Assembly: GCA_029204225.1 (NCBI GenBank)
Contig: CM055095.1
Coordinates: 30,689,538 to 30,753,537, forward strand
From: Diphasiastrum complanatum
Lineage: Eukaryota; Streptophyta; Lycopodiopsida; Lycopodiales; Lycopodiaceae
Reading direction: 5' to 3'
Length of the DNA: 64,000 nucleotides
Position numbers and translations under genes: made by a program. This document shows positions 43,438-54,683 of this stretch, one piece after another (within the stretch, counting starts at the first letter, position 1; every line of letters begins with the position of its first letter). The notes below the pieces were generated by a model. The model made no database searches, had not been told where the DNA came from, and saw only the letters and a list, made by a program, of their open reading frames with translations.

Positions 43438-44092
43438 TGTGTAAAATACAGATCCTAAGTGGATCTAAACTCCAAGATCATTGGCTTGAATGCTTGCACT
43501 CCAAACTACATAAGCTAGGAATTGGCAACACATTCTATGCTACCTAGAATGCAAAGAACTTGATCAAAAAGCATTTATCACAAATGGAAACTTCCATAAA
43601 CATCAAGTGCGGCCCAAAATAGCATTATACAGTCCATAATACATCAGCCTATCACTTTTGGAAAGCACCTAAGATCATACACAATAGCTTGAAGACAATA
43701 CACACAACAATGCTCTCAATGGAGGAAGAAACAATGACAATGATCTATTGATCTCAATGAAGCATACAAAAGGTTTCTCCAACCTGTTCTCCACGACTTC
43801 CCTACTATTTATGGATGAGGAAGATGACTCTCTCTCCTCTCTCTAGAAGGTACTTGACCCTAGATATTCCCTATATAGGAAAAATAGCTAAAAATGGCTT
43901 ATATGACCAAAATACATCAAAATGGTCTCATTTTGAAGGGTATGAAGTTTGACACTTCATCATACTGAAAAAATACAGTAAATAAAAACATTGTGGCCTG
44001 GTTCACACGTGTGAAACTCCAGAACCAAAACTATTTACAATTTTAGCCAATTTAGGCCTCAAACTAGCTAGGAAATGTTGACAATTTTCACA
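43438..44092 (-). repeat. 3' LTR of the young copia
   Basis: 655 bp. It contains TTCACACGTGTGAA at 44,002-44,015 and CTATATAGG near 43,872. The stop codon of the polyprotein (TGA, 44,090-44,088) lies inside its first bases. Confidence 0.95.
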
Positions 44093-47000
44093 CTCCCTCT
44101 TCAACATTGGATGCTAGTTTCAACATAGTCTTTGAGCACATTCCAAGATTAGATCTATGCATTAAATATAGGTCCTTTCCCAATGGTTTGGTGAAGATAT
44201 CAGCCACACACTCCTTTGAAGAGACATGTTGAAGCTCCACCTCTTTGGCAATGACTTGATCTCTCACAAAATGGTGAGCAATCTCAATGTGCTTGCTCCT
44301 TGCATGAAAAACAGGATTGCTTGCCAAGCTTTGGGCTGAAAGGTTATCACAAAGTATGATTGGAGTCTTCTCTGGTTCCAGCAAGTGAAGATCCAATAAC
44401 ATCCTCTTGATCCAAAGAATCTCCTTGGTGCATGTTGTTAATGCCTTGTACTCGGCTTCGGTGGAAGATAGAGAGATAGTTGGTTGCTTCTTTGATAGCC
44501 ATGAGACCACTCCATCTCCAAGATAGATTGCAAAGGCACTTGTTGACTTCCTATCCATTTGATCACCTGCAAAATCTGAATCTGAAAATCCACAAAGGTG
44601 AGGTGTAGTACCTCCATACAAGATGCCAAAATCTCTAGATCCCGAGATGTATCTAAGTACTCTCTTTCCTAGCTTCCAATGAGCCTCACTAGGATCTTGC
44701 ATAAATTGACTTAGTTTACCAACCACAAAGCTTAGATCAGGTCTTGTGATGGTTAACCATATAAGAGATCCTATTAGCTTTCTATAGAGAGTAATGTCCT
44801 TGAAGGATCTTTCATTACTTCTTGTAGTTAGCTTTACATTTGATTCCATAGGAGTAGAAACAACTTTACAATCTTCCATATGAAACCTTTTTAGAATAGA
44901 GTTAACATACTTTTCTTGACATATGAATGTAGATTTAGAAGTTCTAATAATCTCTATTCCTAAGATATAATGAAGTTTACCAAGATCTTGAATTTCAAAC
45001 TCTCTTTTGAGTGCCATCTTGATTTCATCTATATCTAGATTGTTACCACCACTTAAGATAATGTCATCAACATAGATCAAAAGTAAAGTGATATCATTTT
45101 CATTCAATCTAAAGTAGAGAGAATGATCATACTCACTCATAACAAAGTTTTGAGAAAGTAAGAAGGAATTGAGCTTAGCATACCAACTCCTTGGTGCTTG
45201 CTTTAGCCCATACAAACTCTTTTGGAGATAGCACACATGATTAGGCTCATCATGTGAAACATAGCCCTCGGGTTGCTCCATGTAAATATCTTCTTCAAGA
45301 TCACCATTCAAGAAGGCATTAGTAACATCCATTTGCCACATATCCCAATCATAAAGAGTTGCAAGAGAGATTAGGATTCGAATAGTTACCATCTTTGCCA
45401 CGGGTGCAAAGGTCTCATCATAGTCAATACCATATTCTTGAGCATACCCCTTTGCCACCAACCTTGCCTTGTACTTGTTGATTGATCCATCTTGATTTGT
45501 CTTGATCTTGAAGATCCACTTACAACCAATTGCCTTCTTGTCCTTTGGAAGCTTTACCAACCTCCATGTGTTGCTTTTGATGAGTGCTTGATGCTCATGA
45601 TCCATGGCTTGGATCCATTCCTTCTTTTGAATTGCTTCACCTACACAAGTTGGTTCATCAAAAGAGGTAAGAAAAGCAAAGTTAGAGTTGTCCACCACTT
45701 GCTTTCCTTTTTCATCATAGGTTAGCCTTGATGGCTTAGCCCTTTGCCTTTGAGTCTTCCTTGAAGTTTGCTTTGGAGTGGCATCTCCATCTTCATCCAA
45801 GACATCTTGCACATCATGATGATTAGTAGGCACATCAACATCAACATCAACAACATTGGAAACATTCTCTTCATGAAAGATGACATCCCTACTTATGACA
45901 ACTTTCTTTGTAGAAGGAATGTACACTTTGTAAGCCTTGCTTACTTCACTATAGCCAACAAACACACCCTTCTTTGATGAAGGATCTTCTTTAGTTCTAT
46001 CATCAAGTGTGATATTGACAAAACATGTACATCCAAAGATCCTACAATGCTTGACACTCGGCCTTCTACCATAAAGAACCTCATGAGGAGTTTTACCATC
46101 CAAGGAAGCACTTGTCCATCTATTACATAGATAGTTAGCACATGCTAAAGCTTCCCCCCAAAAAGACTTAGCAAGATTAGCATGTAGTCTCATTGCCTTG
46201 GCACATTCACAAAGGGTTCTATTCTTCCTCTCGGCCACTCCATTCTGTTGTGGAGTCCTAGGACTAGACATCTCCCTCTTAATCCCATGTGCTATACAAA
46301 AGTCTTTGAACCTATTTGAGGTGTATTCCCCTCCATTATCAGATCTTAAGCATTTGATCTTTGTATTGAATTGGTTTTCCATTTCATTCTTGAACTTGAC
46401 AAATGCAGCAAACACTTCATCCTTACTTTTAAGAAGATAGATCCAAGTATACCTACTAAAGTCATCAATGAAAGTTGCATACATCTTTGCCCCACCATTG
46501 CTAGTTGTACTAGAAGAATGAATATCAGAATGCACAAGTTGAAAAGCTTCTTTAGATCTAGAAGTAGATCTAGAATAAGCAAGTCTATGAGATTTGGACA
46601 AGGCACAATGTTCACAAACACTATTGTTTGCAACAAGACTTTTAGGGAGACCAAGAACAAGCTCTTTCTTTGCCATTACCTCCAAAGATTTGAAGTTGGG
46701 ATGGCCCAACCTCTTGTGCCAAACTTCTTGGTTTGTCAATTGCTCCCTAGCCATACATCCTTCATGATTAGAGATCACACATGCATCAAGCTTGAAAAGT
46801 TTACCATGCCTCCTACCTTGAGCAATCAAGGATCCACATTTACTTATCAAACATGCATCTCCAATGAACTCCACATCAAGTCCTTTGTCAATCATTTGAC
46901 TTACACTAAGCAAATTCTTAGTGATTGAAGGAATGTACAAAACATTTTCAAGATTTGCTTTCCTATTTGTTGAAAGGGAAATAGGAATAGTGCCTATGCC

Positions 47001-48041
47001 TTTGATGTCACATTGACCATCATTTGCAGTGTAGATGATGTTACCTTCTCCCTCATAAGACAATAAGGATGTAAAGTATTCCTTATGTCTTGTCATGTGA
47101 GATGAGGCTCCACTATCAATCCACCAAGGATCATTATCATCTATGTTGGCTAACAAACTTGAAGTCATAACAAGTGATTCACATGTGTTATGTTCTTCCT
47201 CATCTATTGTAAGATTTCCTTGCCTCTCTCCTTGCTCTCTTTTCTTCTTATAACATTCATTTGCAAAATGACCTTTTATCCCACAATAAAAGCACTTGAA
47301 CTTTGACTTATTGTTCTTAGTAGAAGAGGAAGAGGAAGAGTGATCATCATGATCAAAGTTACCACCTTTGGACCATTTCCCTTTGCCTTTACCTTTGCCC
47401 TTGAATTTGCCTTTTGTGAAGAAAGCCTCTTCACCTCCACCTTGCAAGGATGCACCATCAAGCTTTGATTGCAACCTATGTTCTTCAGCCAATAAGATTT
47501 CTTGCAAGTCAACCACACTTGGCAAGACTCTTTGAATGGCAAAACTTTGCACAAGGTTAGCATGTTCATTTAGCAAACCATTCAACATAACTTGGACTAT
47601 TTCACCATCTTTTATGTTCTCATCAATGCATGCTAAATCATCACTTAGGGACTTAACTCTCAAGATAAATGCATGAGCACTTTCACCCTCTCTTTGCCTA
47701 CTAGAAAATATTTGTCTCCTTAGGGTCAATACCCTAGATGTGGACTTTGATTCAAAGAGCTTCTTTAAGGCATTCCATGCCTCACTTGCACTTTGATACT
47801 TTCCAACTTCCTTGAGAAGTTCATTTGTAACATTCATTTTAATGATATGAAGAGCCCTTTTGGCCTTCTTATCAAACCTTTGTTGCTCTTGAAGTGTGAG
47901 AGGTCTCTCTTCAATTTCTGCAACTATGTCCATGAGTTCATTCAACTCAAGTAAGGACTCCATCCTCACTTTCCAAGTAGAGTAGTTTGATGAACTCAAC
48001 CTTTCACTAGACTCTAGCATGATCCCACCATTGGAAGCCAT
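44088..48041 (-). CDS. Copia Gag-Pol polyprotein, intact (1317 aa)
   Basis: One frame encodes all retrotransposon functions. Gag body is residues 1-200; the CCHC knuckle is C250, C253, H258, C263; the aspartic protease is WWIDSGASSHMT with D309. GAG-pre-integrase follows (VWHKRLGHPNFKSLEVM, about 440), then integrase with FIDDFSRYTWIYLL, RSDNGGEY and PQQNGVAERKNRTL. The reverse transcriptase has QMDVTNAFLNGDLEEDIYM and YVDDIILSGG, and RNase H has DSDFAGDQMDRKSTSAF and SLSSTEAEYKALTT. All catalytic residues are present. The order protease-integrase-RT-RNase H defines Ty1/copia. The start MASNGGIMLESSERL is about 1.16 kb inside the primer site; the related gag at 37,169 starts at the same place. 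Confidence 0.97.
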   Translation of the reverse strand: MASNGGIMLESSERLSSSNYSTWKVRMESLLELNELMDIVAEIEERPLTLQEQQRFDKKAKRALHIIKMNVTNELLKEVGKYQSASEAWNALKKLFESKSTSRVLTLRRQIFSSRQREGESAHAFILRVKSLSDDLACIDENIKDGEIVQVMLNGLLNEHANLVQSFAIQRVLPSVVDLQEILLAEEHRLQSKLDGASLQGGGEEAFFTKGKFKGKGKGKGKWSKGGNFDHDDHSSSSSSTKNNKSKFKCFYCGIKGHFANECYKKKREQGERQGNLTIDEEEHNTCESLVMTSSLLANIDDNDPWWIDSGASSHMTRHKEYFTSLLSYEGEGNIIYTANDGQCDIKGIGTIPISLSTNRKANLENVLYIPSITKNLLSVSQMIDKGLDVEFIGDACLISKCGSLIAQGRRHGKLFKLDACVISNHEGCMAREQLTNQEVWHKRLGHPNFKSLEVMAKKELVLGLPKSLVANNSVCEHCALSKSHRLAYSRSTSRSKEAFQLVHSDIHSSSTTSNGGAKMYATFIDDFSRYTWIYLLKSKDEVFAAFVKFKNEMENQFNTKIKCLRSDNGGEYTSNRFKDFCIAHGIKREMSSPRTPQQNGVAERKNRTLCECAKAMRLHANLAKSFWGEALACANYLCNRWTSASLDGKTPHEVLYGRRPSVKHCRIFGCTCFVNITLDDRTKEDPSSKKGVFVGYSEVSKAYKVYIPSTKKVVISRDVIFHEENVSNVVDVDVDVPTNHHDVQDVLDEDGDATPKQTSRKTQRQRAKPSRLTYDEKGKQVVDNSNFAFLTSFDEPTCVGEAIQKKEWIQAMDHEHQALIKSNTWRLVKLPKDKKAIGCKWIFKIKTNQDGSINKYKARLVAKGYAQEYGIDYDETFAPVAKMVTIRILISLATLYDWDMWQMDVTNAFLNGDLEEDIYMEQPEGYVSHDEPNHVCYLQKSLYGLKQAPRSWYAKLNSFLLSQNFVMSEYDHSLYFRLNENDITLLLIYVDDIILSGGNNLDIDEIKMALKREFEIQDLGKLHYILGIEIIRTSKSTFICQEKYVNSILKRFHMEDCKVVSTPMESNVKLTTRSNERSFKDITLYRKLIGSLIWLTITRPDLSFVVGKLSQFMQDPSEAHWKLGKRVLRYISGSRDFGILYGGTTPHLCGFSDSDFAGDQMDRKSTSAFAIYLGDGVVSWLSKKQPTISLSSTEAEYKALTTCTKEILWIKRMLLDLHLLEPEKTPIILCDNLSAQSLASNPVFHARSKHIEIAHHFVRDQVIAKEVELQHVSSKECVADIFTKPLGKDLYLMHRSNLGMCSKTMLKLASNVEEGV

Positions 48042-49200
48042 GATTCTAATGTTTCTTCAACTTTTAGGTTCTGTCCTAAAGCACTTAGCACTCACTTTTC
48101 TCTCAACAAATGATAGATAAAGAGATCTATGAAGATTTAGGACCCTAAAACACTTCTATCTTGAACCTAGATGGTTTCCAAGCATAGAAAGGAAGATTGA
48201 AACACATGCAACACTTTGCACACACTAAGAATGGATTACAAAATCAAACCAACCTGAACACACTCTTGCTTAAGCTCTCAAACTTTCCAGCAAGTGACCA
48301 AATCAAGTTATGGTGTGAAGAGTTACTTGCATTCTTAGAAAATACCCAAAACTAGGATGCCAAGATTACCTAGTAATGAACAAACTTGATCAACATATGA
48401 TCAACACACTAAGATATTGATTCAACCTGTAAAACCACATGTAAACCACACTTCTAAAAGTTTATAAACTCCAGCAAGTGATAAATACAAGATTTAGAGG
48501 TGAATGAATGAGCACACTTAGTGAATCACAAGACTAGCTTCACTATCTTGTCAAATCTTGGTGTTTAGATGTAGATCTAAGATCACTTCACATGAGAATG
48601 TTCCTCAACCTGTTAAGAACCTGAAAACACACTTGCATAATGGTTAACACCTTCCAGCAAATGCTCCAATCAAATTACATAAGGAGAGTTACTTACATGC
48701 TCAACAAAGTACGCCAAAATTTATGCCAAAATTGATGACAATCTTTACAATATGCTCTTCACAATGGAGCTTACAATATGTTCACCCAAAAAAGGGGATC
48801 TTTCATCCAAATGGGAGCTTTGCTCAGCCTTTAGGAGAATTACAACTCACTCAAAAGAGCATTTGTCATCCACTTAAGGAGAAGTTTCATCCACTTAAGG
48901 AGAGTGTTCATCCAAGAATGGAGATTGTCAACAATAGGATTGAAAAGAACATTGTTAGTATTGAATATGCACAAGCCTCACAATCACAAATGATTAGGTG
49001 TTATGATCTGATCCAAAATAGTTTCTTTTCAGCCTCTGATCTTCAATAGACCTGAAATATGCCTTTTGATCCACAAGTTCAACTCACAAAACAAAGGTTA
49101 GTAAGATTTGATCAACAAAGCAATGCAAAATCATGCTAGAACTTGATCAAACATCCAAATATCACCAAAAATGGAATACTTATTGTAAATAGAAGCCAAC
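48042..49200 (-). other. Untranslated leader of the young copia
   Basis: About 1.16 kb between primer site and gag start. It holds diverged repeats built around CTCCAGCAAGTGA or CCAGCAAATG with AACCTGTTAAGAACC or AACCTGAACACAC, at about 48,255, 48,430 and 48,610. A direct repeat CATCCACTTAAGGAGA (twice, near 48,868-48,904) also lies here. The plus frame at 48,723-49,049 is antisense to the element and has no known domain. Confidence 0.7.
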
Positions 49201-49214
49201 CAGCTCTGATACCA
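49201..49214 (-). promoter_or_regulatory. Primer binding site of the young copia
   Basis: TGGTATCAGAGCTG on the minus strand abuts the inner end of the right LTR, complementary to initiator Met-tRNA. Confidence 0.93.
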
Positions 49215-49869
49215 TGTGTAAAATACAGATCCTAAGTGGATCTAAACTCCAAGATCATTGGCTTGAATGCTTGCACTCCAAACTACATAAGCTAGGAATT
49301 GGCAACACATTCTATGCTACCTAGAATGCAAAGAACTTGATCAAAAAGCATTTATCACAAATGGAAACTTCCATAAACATCAAGTGCGGCCCAAAATAGC
49401 ATTATACAGTCCATAATACATCAGCCTATCACTTTTGGAAAGCACCTAAGATCATACACAATAGCTTGAAGACAATACACACAACAATGCTCTCAATGGA
49501 GGAAGAAACAATGACAATGATCTATTGATCTCAATGAAGCATACAAAAGGTTTCTCCAACCTGTTCTCCACGACTTCCCTACTATTTATGGATGAGGAAG
49601 ATGACTCTCTCTCCTCTCTCTAGAAGGTACTTGACCCTAGATATTCCCTATATAGGAAAAATAGCTAAAAATGGCTTATATGACCAAAATACATCAAAAT
49701 GGTCTCATTTTGAAGGGTATGAAGTTTGACACTTCATCATACTAAAAAAATACAGTAAATAAAAACATTGTGTCCTGGTTCACACGTGTGAAACTCCAGA
49801 ACCAAAACTATTTACAATTTTAGCCAATTTAGGCCTCAAACTAGCTAGGAAATGTTGACAATTTTCACA
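49215..49869 (-). repeat. 5' LTR of the young copia
   Basis: 655 bp, equal in length to the partner. Differences seen: CATACTAAAAAAAT versus CATACTGAAAAAAT, and TTGTGTCCTGG versus TTGTGGCCTGG. The palindrome TTCACACGTGTGAA is at 49,779-49,792. Confidence 0.95.
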
Positions 49870-49874
49870 GCAAC

Positions 49875-50451
49875 CCACTCCTATTGCAGGTTAGGTCAAG
49901 TCAAAGAGAGTTGGTCATGTCTATTTGGTGGTCATCTCTACATTATAGGACCTACACCTAAGTTTAAGGTGAAAATTGACCAACTAGCTATCTACCAAGC
50001 ATAACTCTAGGATCTAGGCTAGGGTTTCATTTTAGGGCAATAAGAGTGAATTAACTTCCTTATTACATGCTGAAAATCCACCTAACTTCAAGAAGGAAGT
50101 CGAATTTGCTATGTATTCCAAGCTCCCATAGTGAAAAGATAGAATATTTTTGGAGCTCATTGGCGATCTCAAGCTAGTTTACTATGTACATTGAGTTTTT
50201 GTGATCCAAATGAAACCAGAACAATTTCCACTTCTTTCTCAGCTTGAAAGTCATACTATAGCCTATAGTACACACGTGTGGGCTCATATTTCAATGCTGA
50301 TCAATGCTTTTGATTGTTAATGCTTGTCGTTTGTCAAATTGCCAATCTAGATCAACTTTTTTGTGTCTAGTTTTTGGATAGATTGTTAAGCAAGCATCCA
50401 ATCACTCTTGTGGATCTTTTGTAGATCCATTTATGGTACAATATTTTCACA
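49875..50451 (+). repeat. Copia LTR, second part
   Basis: Continuation of the LTR begun at 43,050 (about 965 bp in all, without the insert). It ends AATATTTTCACA directly before a primer binding site. It contains ACACACGTGTGGGC near 50,270. Confidence 0.75.
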
Positions 50452-50830
50452 TGGTATCAGAGCCAAGTACAAGAGCATAATTCATTGATCTAATGCAAAT
50501 CCATTTTTAGCAAGTTTTGGTGCTAAAAACTAGTATTGAGAGGGCAAGCTAGAATCTTGATTTTAGTGAGGAGATTTGATCCCAAACTTGGTAGGGGTCC
50601 AAATCCGTACTTTCCACGTGTGGGCACCTCTGAACCTGCATTTAATGCATGGTATTCATTTGATCCAAAGAAATTCAATCTATGAACTTTTGATGTAATT
50701 TTTGGTGAAAATATTAGGATAAACTACCAAGATTGAGTGTCATTGATTAGATTTGACTTAGGGTCATGAGATCTAATTAATCTAGGCTAAAATTAGGTCC
50801 TCTAAACTTGTTTTATAGGTCAAATCCACA
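50452..50830 (+). mobile_element. Primer binding site and leader after the split LTR
   Basis: TGGTATCAGAGCCAAG at 50,452 follows the LTR end. So the LTR has an internal 3' end with polypurine tract on its left and an internal 5' end on its right. The leader is cut at about 50,830. Confidence 0.7.
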
Positions 50831-51615
50831 GAGACAGAAATCGAAAGTTGATCTACATTACTCAACAAAGGTACATCTACAATATGTTAGTCAGATATAA
50901 TCTGATTAATTGCAAGTTAGCTCTCTCACCAACGGAATCAGGTCTCAAATTGTCAAAGGACCAGTGTCCTCAAACAATTCAAGAGAAGCAACAGATGCGT
51001 GAGTATCCTTATCATTCGATAATAGGATCTCTTATGTACGCAATGATCTGTACCAAGCCAGACGTAGCTTTTGCAATCAGCTCCCTAAGTCAATATATGA
51101 CCAACCCTGGTGTAACACATTGGAAGGCTCTTATCAGAGTCATGAGATATCTTCGAGCTACTATGGACTTTTGCATTTTTTATGGAGCAGTCAACAATGA
51201 CAAACTCAATTTATTCATTAGTTTTATAGATGCAAGTTGGGAAGGAGATGTAGACACTCAACAATGGTCCAATTTCCTGGAACAATCGCAAGCAATCTTT
51301 AATAGCTCTATCTTCTACAAAATCAGAGTATATCGCAGTCTTACTTTTGAATCAATATACTCCGACATTATTATTTTGTGATAATCAAAGTGCCATTGCC
51401 TTATAAGCCAATCCTAGATTTCATTCTAGGAGTAAGCACATTGAATTGAAGTATCACTATGTTAGAAGCAAAGTTCTCAATGAAGAAGTCAGATTGCAGT
51501 CTTGTTGAATGCAAGATATGACAACAGATATTTTTACCAAAGCATTAAGCTTGGATGCACACAGAAAGTTCTGTCAGAACTAATTTTAAAGGTCAAGGCA
51601 TTCATGGATTCAGAT
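50831..51615 (+). pseudogene. Copia RT end and RNase H fragment
   Basis: LIYITQQRYIYNMLVRYNLI, then YPYHSIIGSLMYAMICTKPD, HWKALIRVMRYLRATMDFCI and, after frame changes, SKHIELKYHYVRSKVL-like sequence near 51,430. This is the RT/RNase H end of a copia, with the active-site region of RNase H broken near 51,270. It ends at the polypurine tract TAAGGGGGAG (51,616-51,625). Confidence 0.8.
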
Positions 51616-51625
51616 TAAGGGGGAG
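51616..51625 (+). promoter_or_regulatory. Polypurine tract
   Basis: TAAGGGGGAG directly before the LTR start TGTTGG, the plus-strand primer position in a copia. Confidence 0.75.
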
Positions 51626-52750
51626 TGTTGGATTATTCTCCTTTCTACTAATCGACTAATCGATTTTTAATCTTCATCCAATTGTTTATCCAGTTCTACG
51701 AATTTTTACGTGTTTTTATATAGTCTGCAGAATTACAAGTGTTTTTACACAATCTGCAGAAATACATAGAGTTTGACAATAGTGTCGGGTTTTCTCTCTC
51801 TACAAAACCCGACTGTGTCATTTTTTTGCCTGTCAGGAATCTCGTGTCAAAATGCAATGTCACCTTTTTTGTATTTTTTGCCTGTCAGAAATTACGTGTA
51901 AAAATGCAGTGTCATCTTTTTCACATTTTTCGCTTATCAGAAATTACGTGTAAAACTGCAATGTCACATTTTTTGCCTGTGGCTATTTACGTTCATTTCT
52001 ATAGAGTGATAGAGAGTGACAGTTATGTTCATTTATGCAGATAGACTATTTACGGCTAAATGTCACCGCTTATTAGCAAGCAACTTTTGAGAAGAACTGG
52101 ATGGATGCCAGCAGACTTGAGCCAACTGACAGTCGTATTTGACGACCTAATTACTTATTATAAATCAGTTGTTCATACATCTCATTATAAAAAACAAGAT
52201 TGTGAATTGTGAAGGAGTTGAGTACTATTACACAATGCTTCTTGCGCTCTTATCAAGCAGATCGTTCACAACCAGAAAGTATTGTAGTTACCTCTCTATC
52301 AAGCTTTCAAGCTTGAACTCTCTTGAGCATTCTAGCTCAGTTTTTAGATTTATTTTAGAGTTGCTATTGTGCTACTACTTATCAGCAGAGACACTTATTT
52401 CGGATTTATTCTCAATTACTCAGAGATAACTTTAGAGTGCACTATGTCTATTTGCTATTGTTTTGCACTCATTAGCATCTGATCTTGTTTTTCTGAATCA
52501 ATACTATTTCCTTATTGCGTAACAGTTTGTGTTAGAACGCATGCATCTCTGTATTGCTTTTGTAACTGTTAGAAATTGTCTGAGAATTACGTAGCCAAAC
52601 ATCTTTTATGTTTGGCTACGTAATCACTTAGTATCTAGCGAAAGTTAGTTGCTAAAGATTGTACGTGATTCCCATCACTACTGCTTTGTTCAATTTTTGA
52701 TAGGCGTAGTCATGCATTGTAAGTAGGAAGTTTCCGCTATTCCATTACTC
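51626..52750 (+). repeat. Copia 3' LTR (about 1.1 kb), related to 16,106-17,219
   Basis: It begins TGTTGGATTATTCTCC after a polypurine tract. GTTTGGCTACGTAATC, GATAGGCGTAGTCATGC and CCCATCACTA near 52,610-52,710 match the LTR at 17,011-17,080. Three copies of CTGTCAGAAATTACGTGTA-like units occur at 51,830-51,960. Its end is lost at the junction with gag at about 52,755. Confidence 0.7.
52586..52624. repeat. Perfect 17-bp inverted repeat
   Basis: ATTACGTAGCCAAACAT, 5-nt spacer CTTTT, then the exact reverse complement. The related LTR at 17,011-17,027 has only the right arm. Confidence 0.9.
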
Positions 52751-52754
52751 ACCT

Positions 52755-54165
52755 ATTTCTGACATAGGCAACACAGGCAAAGAACTTCGAGAATGGAAAG
52801 AGAAAAATGACAAAGCAATAGCAGTCATCTCCTCTTCCATCGAAGACAACATTATCCTTGACCTCGCATCAATCTCTAATGCTAGAGAGATGTGGAATAC
52901 ACTCATCAATAGATCTCAAACCAAGTCACAAAATCAGATTATGCATCTAGAAAATCAGCTTACCTATCTAAGATGGGATGGCAAAGATCTCACCAACTTC
53001 ATCAGGAAGATGAAGAACCTGTTCATTGCTACACAATGCTGGATCAGAACACGTAGTCTCACAAGAGAAGCAGCTCAGTTACATGCTGTGCTCCTTATCT
53101 CGATCGTTCCAGACAACCCGAACATTGCTAACTAAAGCTCATACTATGACAAGGAAGAAGTCGAAGCTAGAGAGCACTACAATGACAAGAACGAGTCTAA
53201 TCAAGCTCTCTACAACAACAGAGACTAGTCAAAAAAAATGGCTCAACCTAAGAGAGAGTCGACAAGGAGATCAGATTAGAACCAACAGAAGCAGGAAACT
53301 CAAGAAAGCAATGACAAGAAGACATGCGACAGATGCAAATGGGATGGTCACACAGTGGATAAATGCTGACTGCATCCAAAGATTGAGTGCATACATTGTC
53401 ACAAGAAAGGTCTTGCAGCCATGGATTGCTACGACAATCCAAGAAACAAGAAGACGCAGAACAAAAAGGAAAGAACAAACAACACATCATACGTGGAGGA
53501 GCCTGAATCCTCAAAGATGGTTGAAGACCGAGCTAGCAAAAGTCCTACTGCTTATCTGTGCACTGATATATGTGCAACATCCACATCCGATGTTCAAGAC
53601 ATAGTTTTTGACTCAGGAGCCATGTCGCACTTTGAGACGACACAGTAGATGATTGCTGACTTTCAACAAATCGACTCCTCCAGATACATTGTTCTAGGGG
53701 ATGGATCGCGACATGAGGTGAGCGGCACTGGTGCACTTTGGCTCAACACCAATGGTAGAGACAGAAGATTGGATGACGTCTTGTATGTGCCGACACTACA
53801 TAAAGATTTGTTATCAGTTGCTAGAATAACAAATGCAGGCATGCGTGTGACATTCACAAATCAAATATGCAATGTGATTGATGCCATCTCCAATACACTC
53901 ATCACACAAGGCAGACGAAGAGGAAACCTGTATCACTTGAAGGTATGCCTACCGACAGAGCAGGCTCATCAAGTCCGTGAGTCTATGGAAGTTCTGTGGC
54001 ATAGGTTACTATGCCATATGAATCCGATAGTGCTATACAAAGCAAGCCAGTGTAACAGATTTACAGGAGTGAACATAAAAGATGCAAACCTGACACCTTG
54101 TGACACATGCAACAAAGGGAAGATGTCATGTACACCTTTCACGAAGGATTCCTTCGGAGCAACAT
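52755..54165 (+). pseudogene. Copia gag, protease and GAG-pre-integrase fragment
   Basis: Gag (ELREWKEKNDKAIAVISSSI, MWNTLINRSQTKSQNQ, 52,770-53,140), frameshift, CCHC knuckle CDRCKWDGHTVDKC followed by TGA (53,327-53,371), protease VFDSGAMSHFETTQ followed by TAG (about 53,606-53,648), then LDDVLYVPTLHKDLLSV and VLWHRLLCHMNP (53,649-54,165). The catalytic DSG is kept. It starts inside gag and ends before the integrase core. Confidence 0.85.
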
Positions 54166-54309
54166 AACTTCTCTATTATTGGATCCTATTGAGAGTGTGT
54201 AGCAACATTTATTGTTCATCATTTGAGTATTCTTCACTTCAAATGTCTTCAATGGGTTCATCCTTGTTGGAACCAAGTGAAAGATTATCCACTTCAAACT
54301 ATTCAATTT

Positions 54310-54683
54310 GAAAAATGAGGATGGAGTCCATCTTGATCCTTCAAGATGTGATGGACATAGTTCTTGGCCTTGAAGAAGAACCACAAGTTCTTCAAGAGGT
54401 TCAAAAATACAAAAAGAGAGCTAGGATGGCTCTCCACTATATTAAGATGAATGTCTCTAATGAGATATTGAGGGAGATAGGTACTTGTACAACAGCCAAA
54501 GAAGCTTGGGATTGTCTCAAGACTATCTATGAGGCTAAGAATACCTCTAGGCTTCTCATTTTTAGGAATCAAATCTTTCAAAGTAGCCAAAAGAGTGATG
54601 AGAGTGCATCTAGTTATGTTTTGAGCATAAAAGATATTCATAGAGAACTTGCTTGTATTGGTGATTCCATCAATCAAAATGGC
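54310..54683 (+). pseudogene. Copia gag fragment
   Basis: VRMES-like start (MRMESILILQDVMDIVLGLE), then ALHYIKMNVSNEILREIGTC and LACIGDSINQNG. It is closest to the Gag of element A (23,397-24,314). It is cut at about 54,683 where a second copia on the opposite strand begins. Confidence 0.82.

Larger units (their letters stand above)
43438..49869 (-). mobile_element. Young complete copia retrotransposon
   Basis: Two LTRs of 655 bp (43,438-44,092 and 49,215-49,869) begin TGTGTAAAATACAG and end AATTTTCACA. They are flanked by the 5-bp duplication GCAAC (43,433-43,437 and 49,870-49,874). I saw only two differences between them, so insertion was recent. A primer binding site, an uninterrupted polyprotein and a polypurine tract (GAAGAGGGAG on the minus strand, beside 44,092) are all present. 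It reads right to left and sits inside the LTR of an older related copia. Everything visible is consistent with an autonomous element. Confidence 0.96.

Noticed and set aside
48723-49049. 108-codon plus-strand open frame
   Set aside because: It is antisense to the leader of the young copia, consists of imperfect CATCCACTTAAGGAGA repeats, and has no domain or conserved context.
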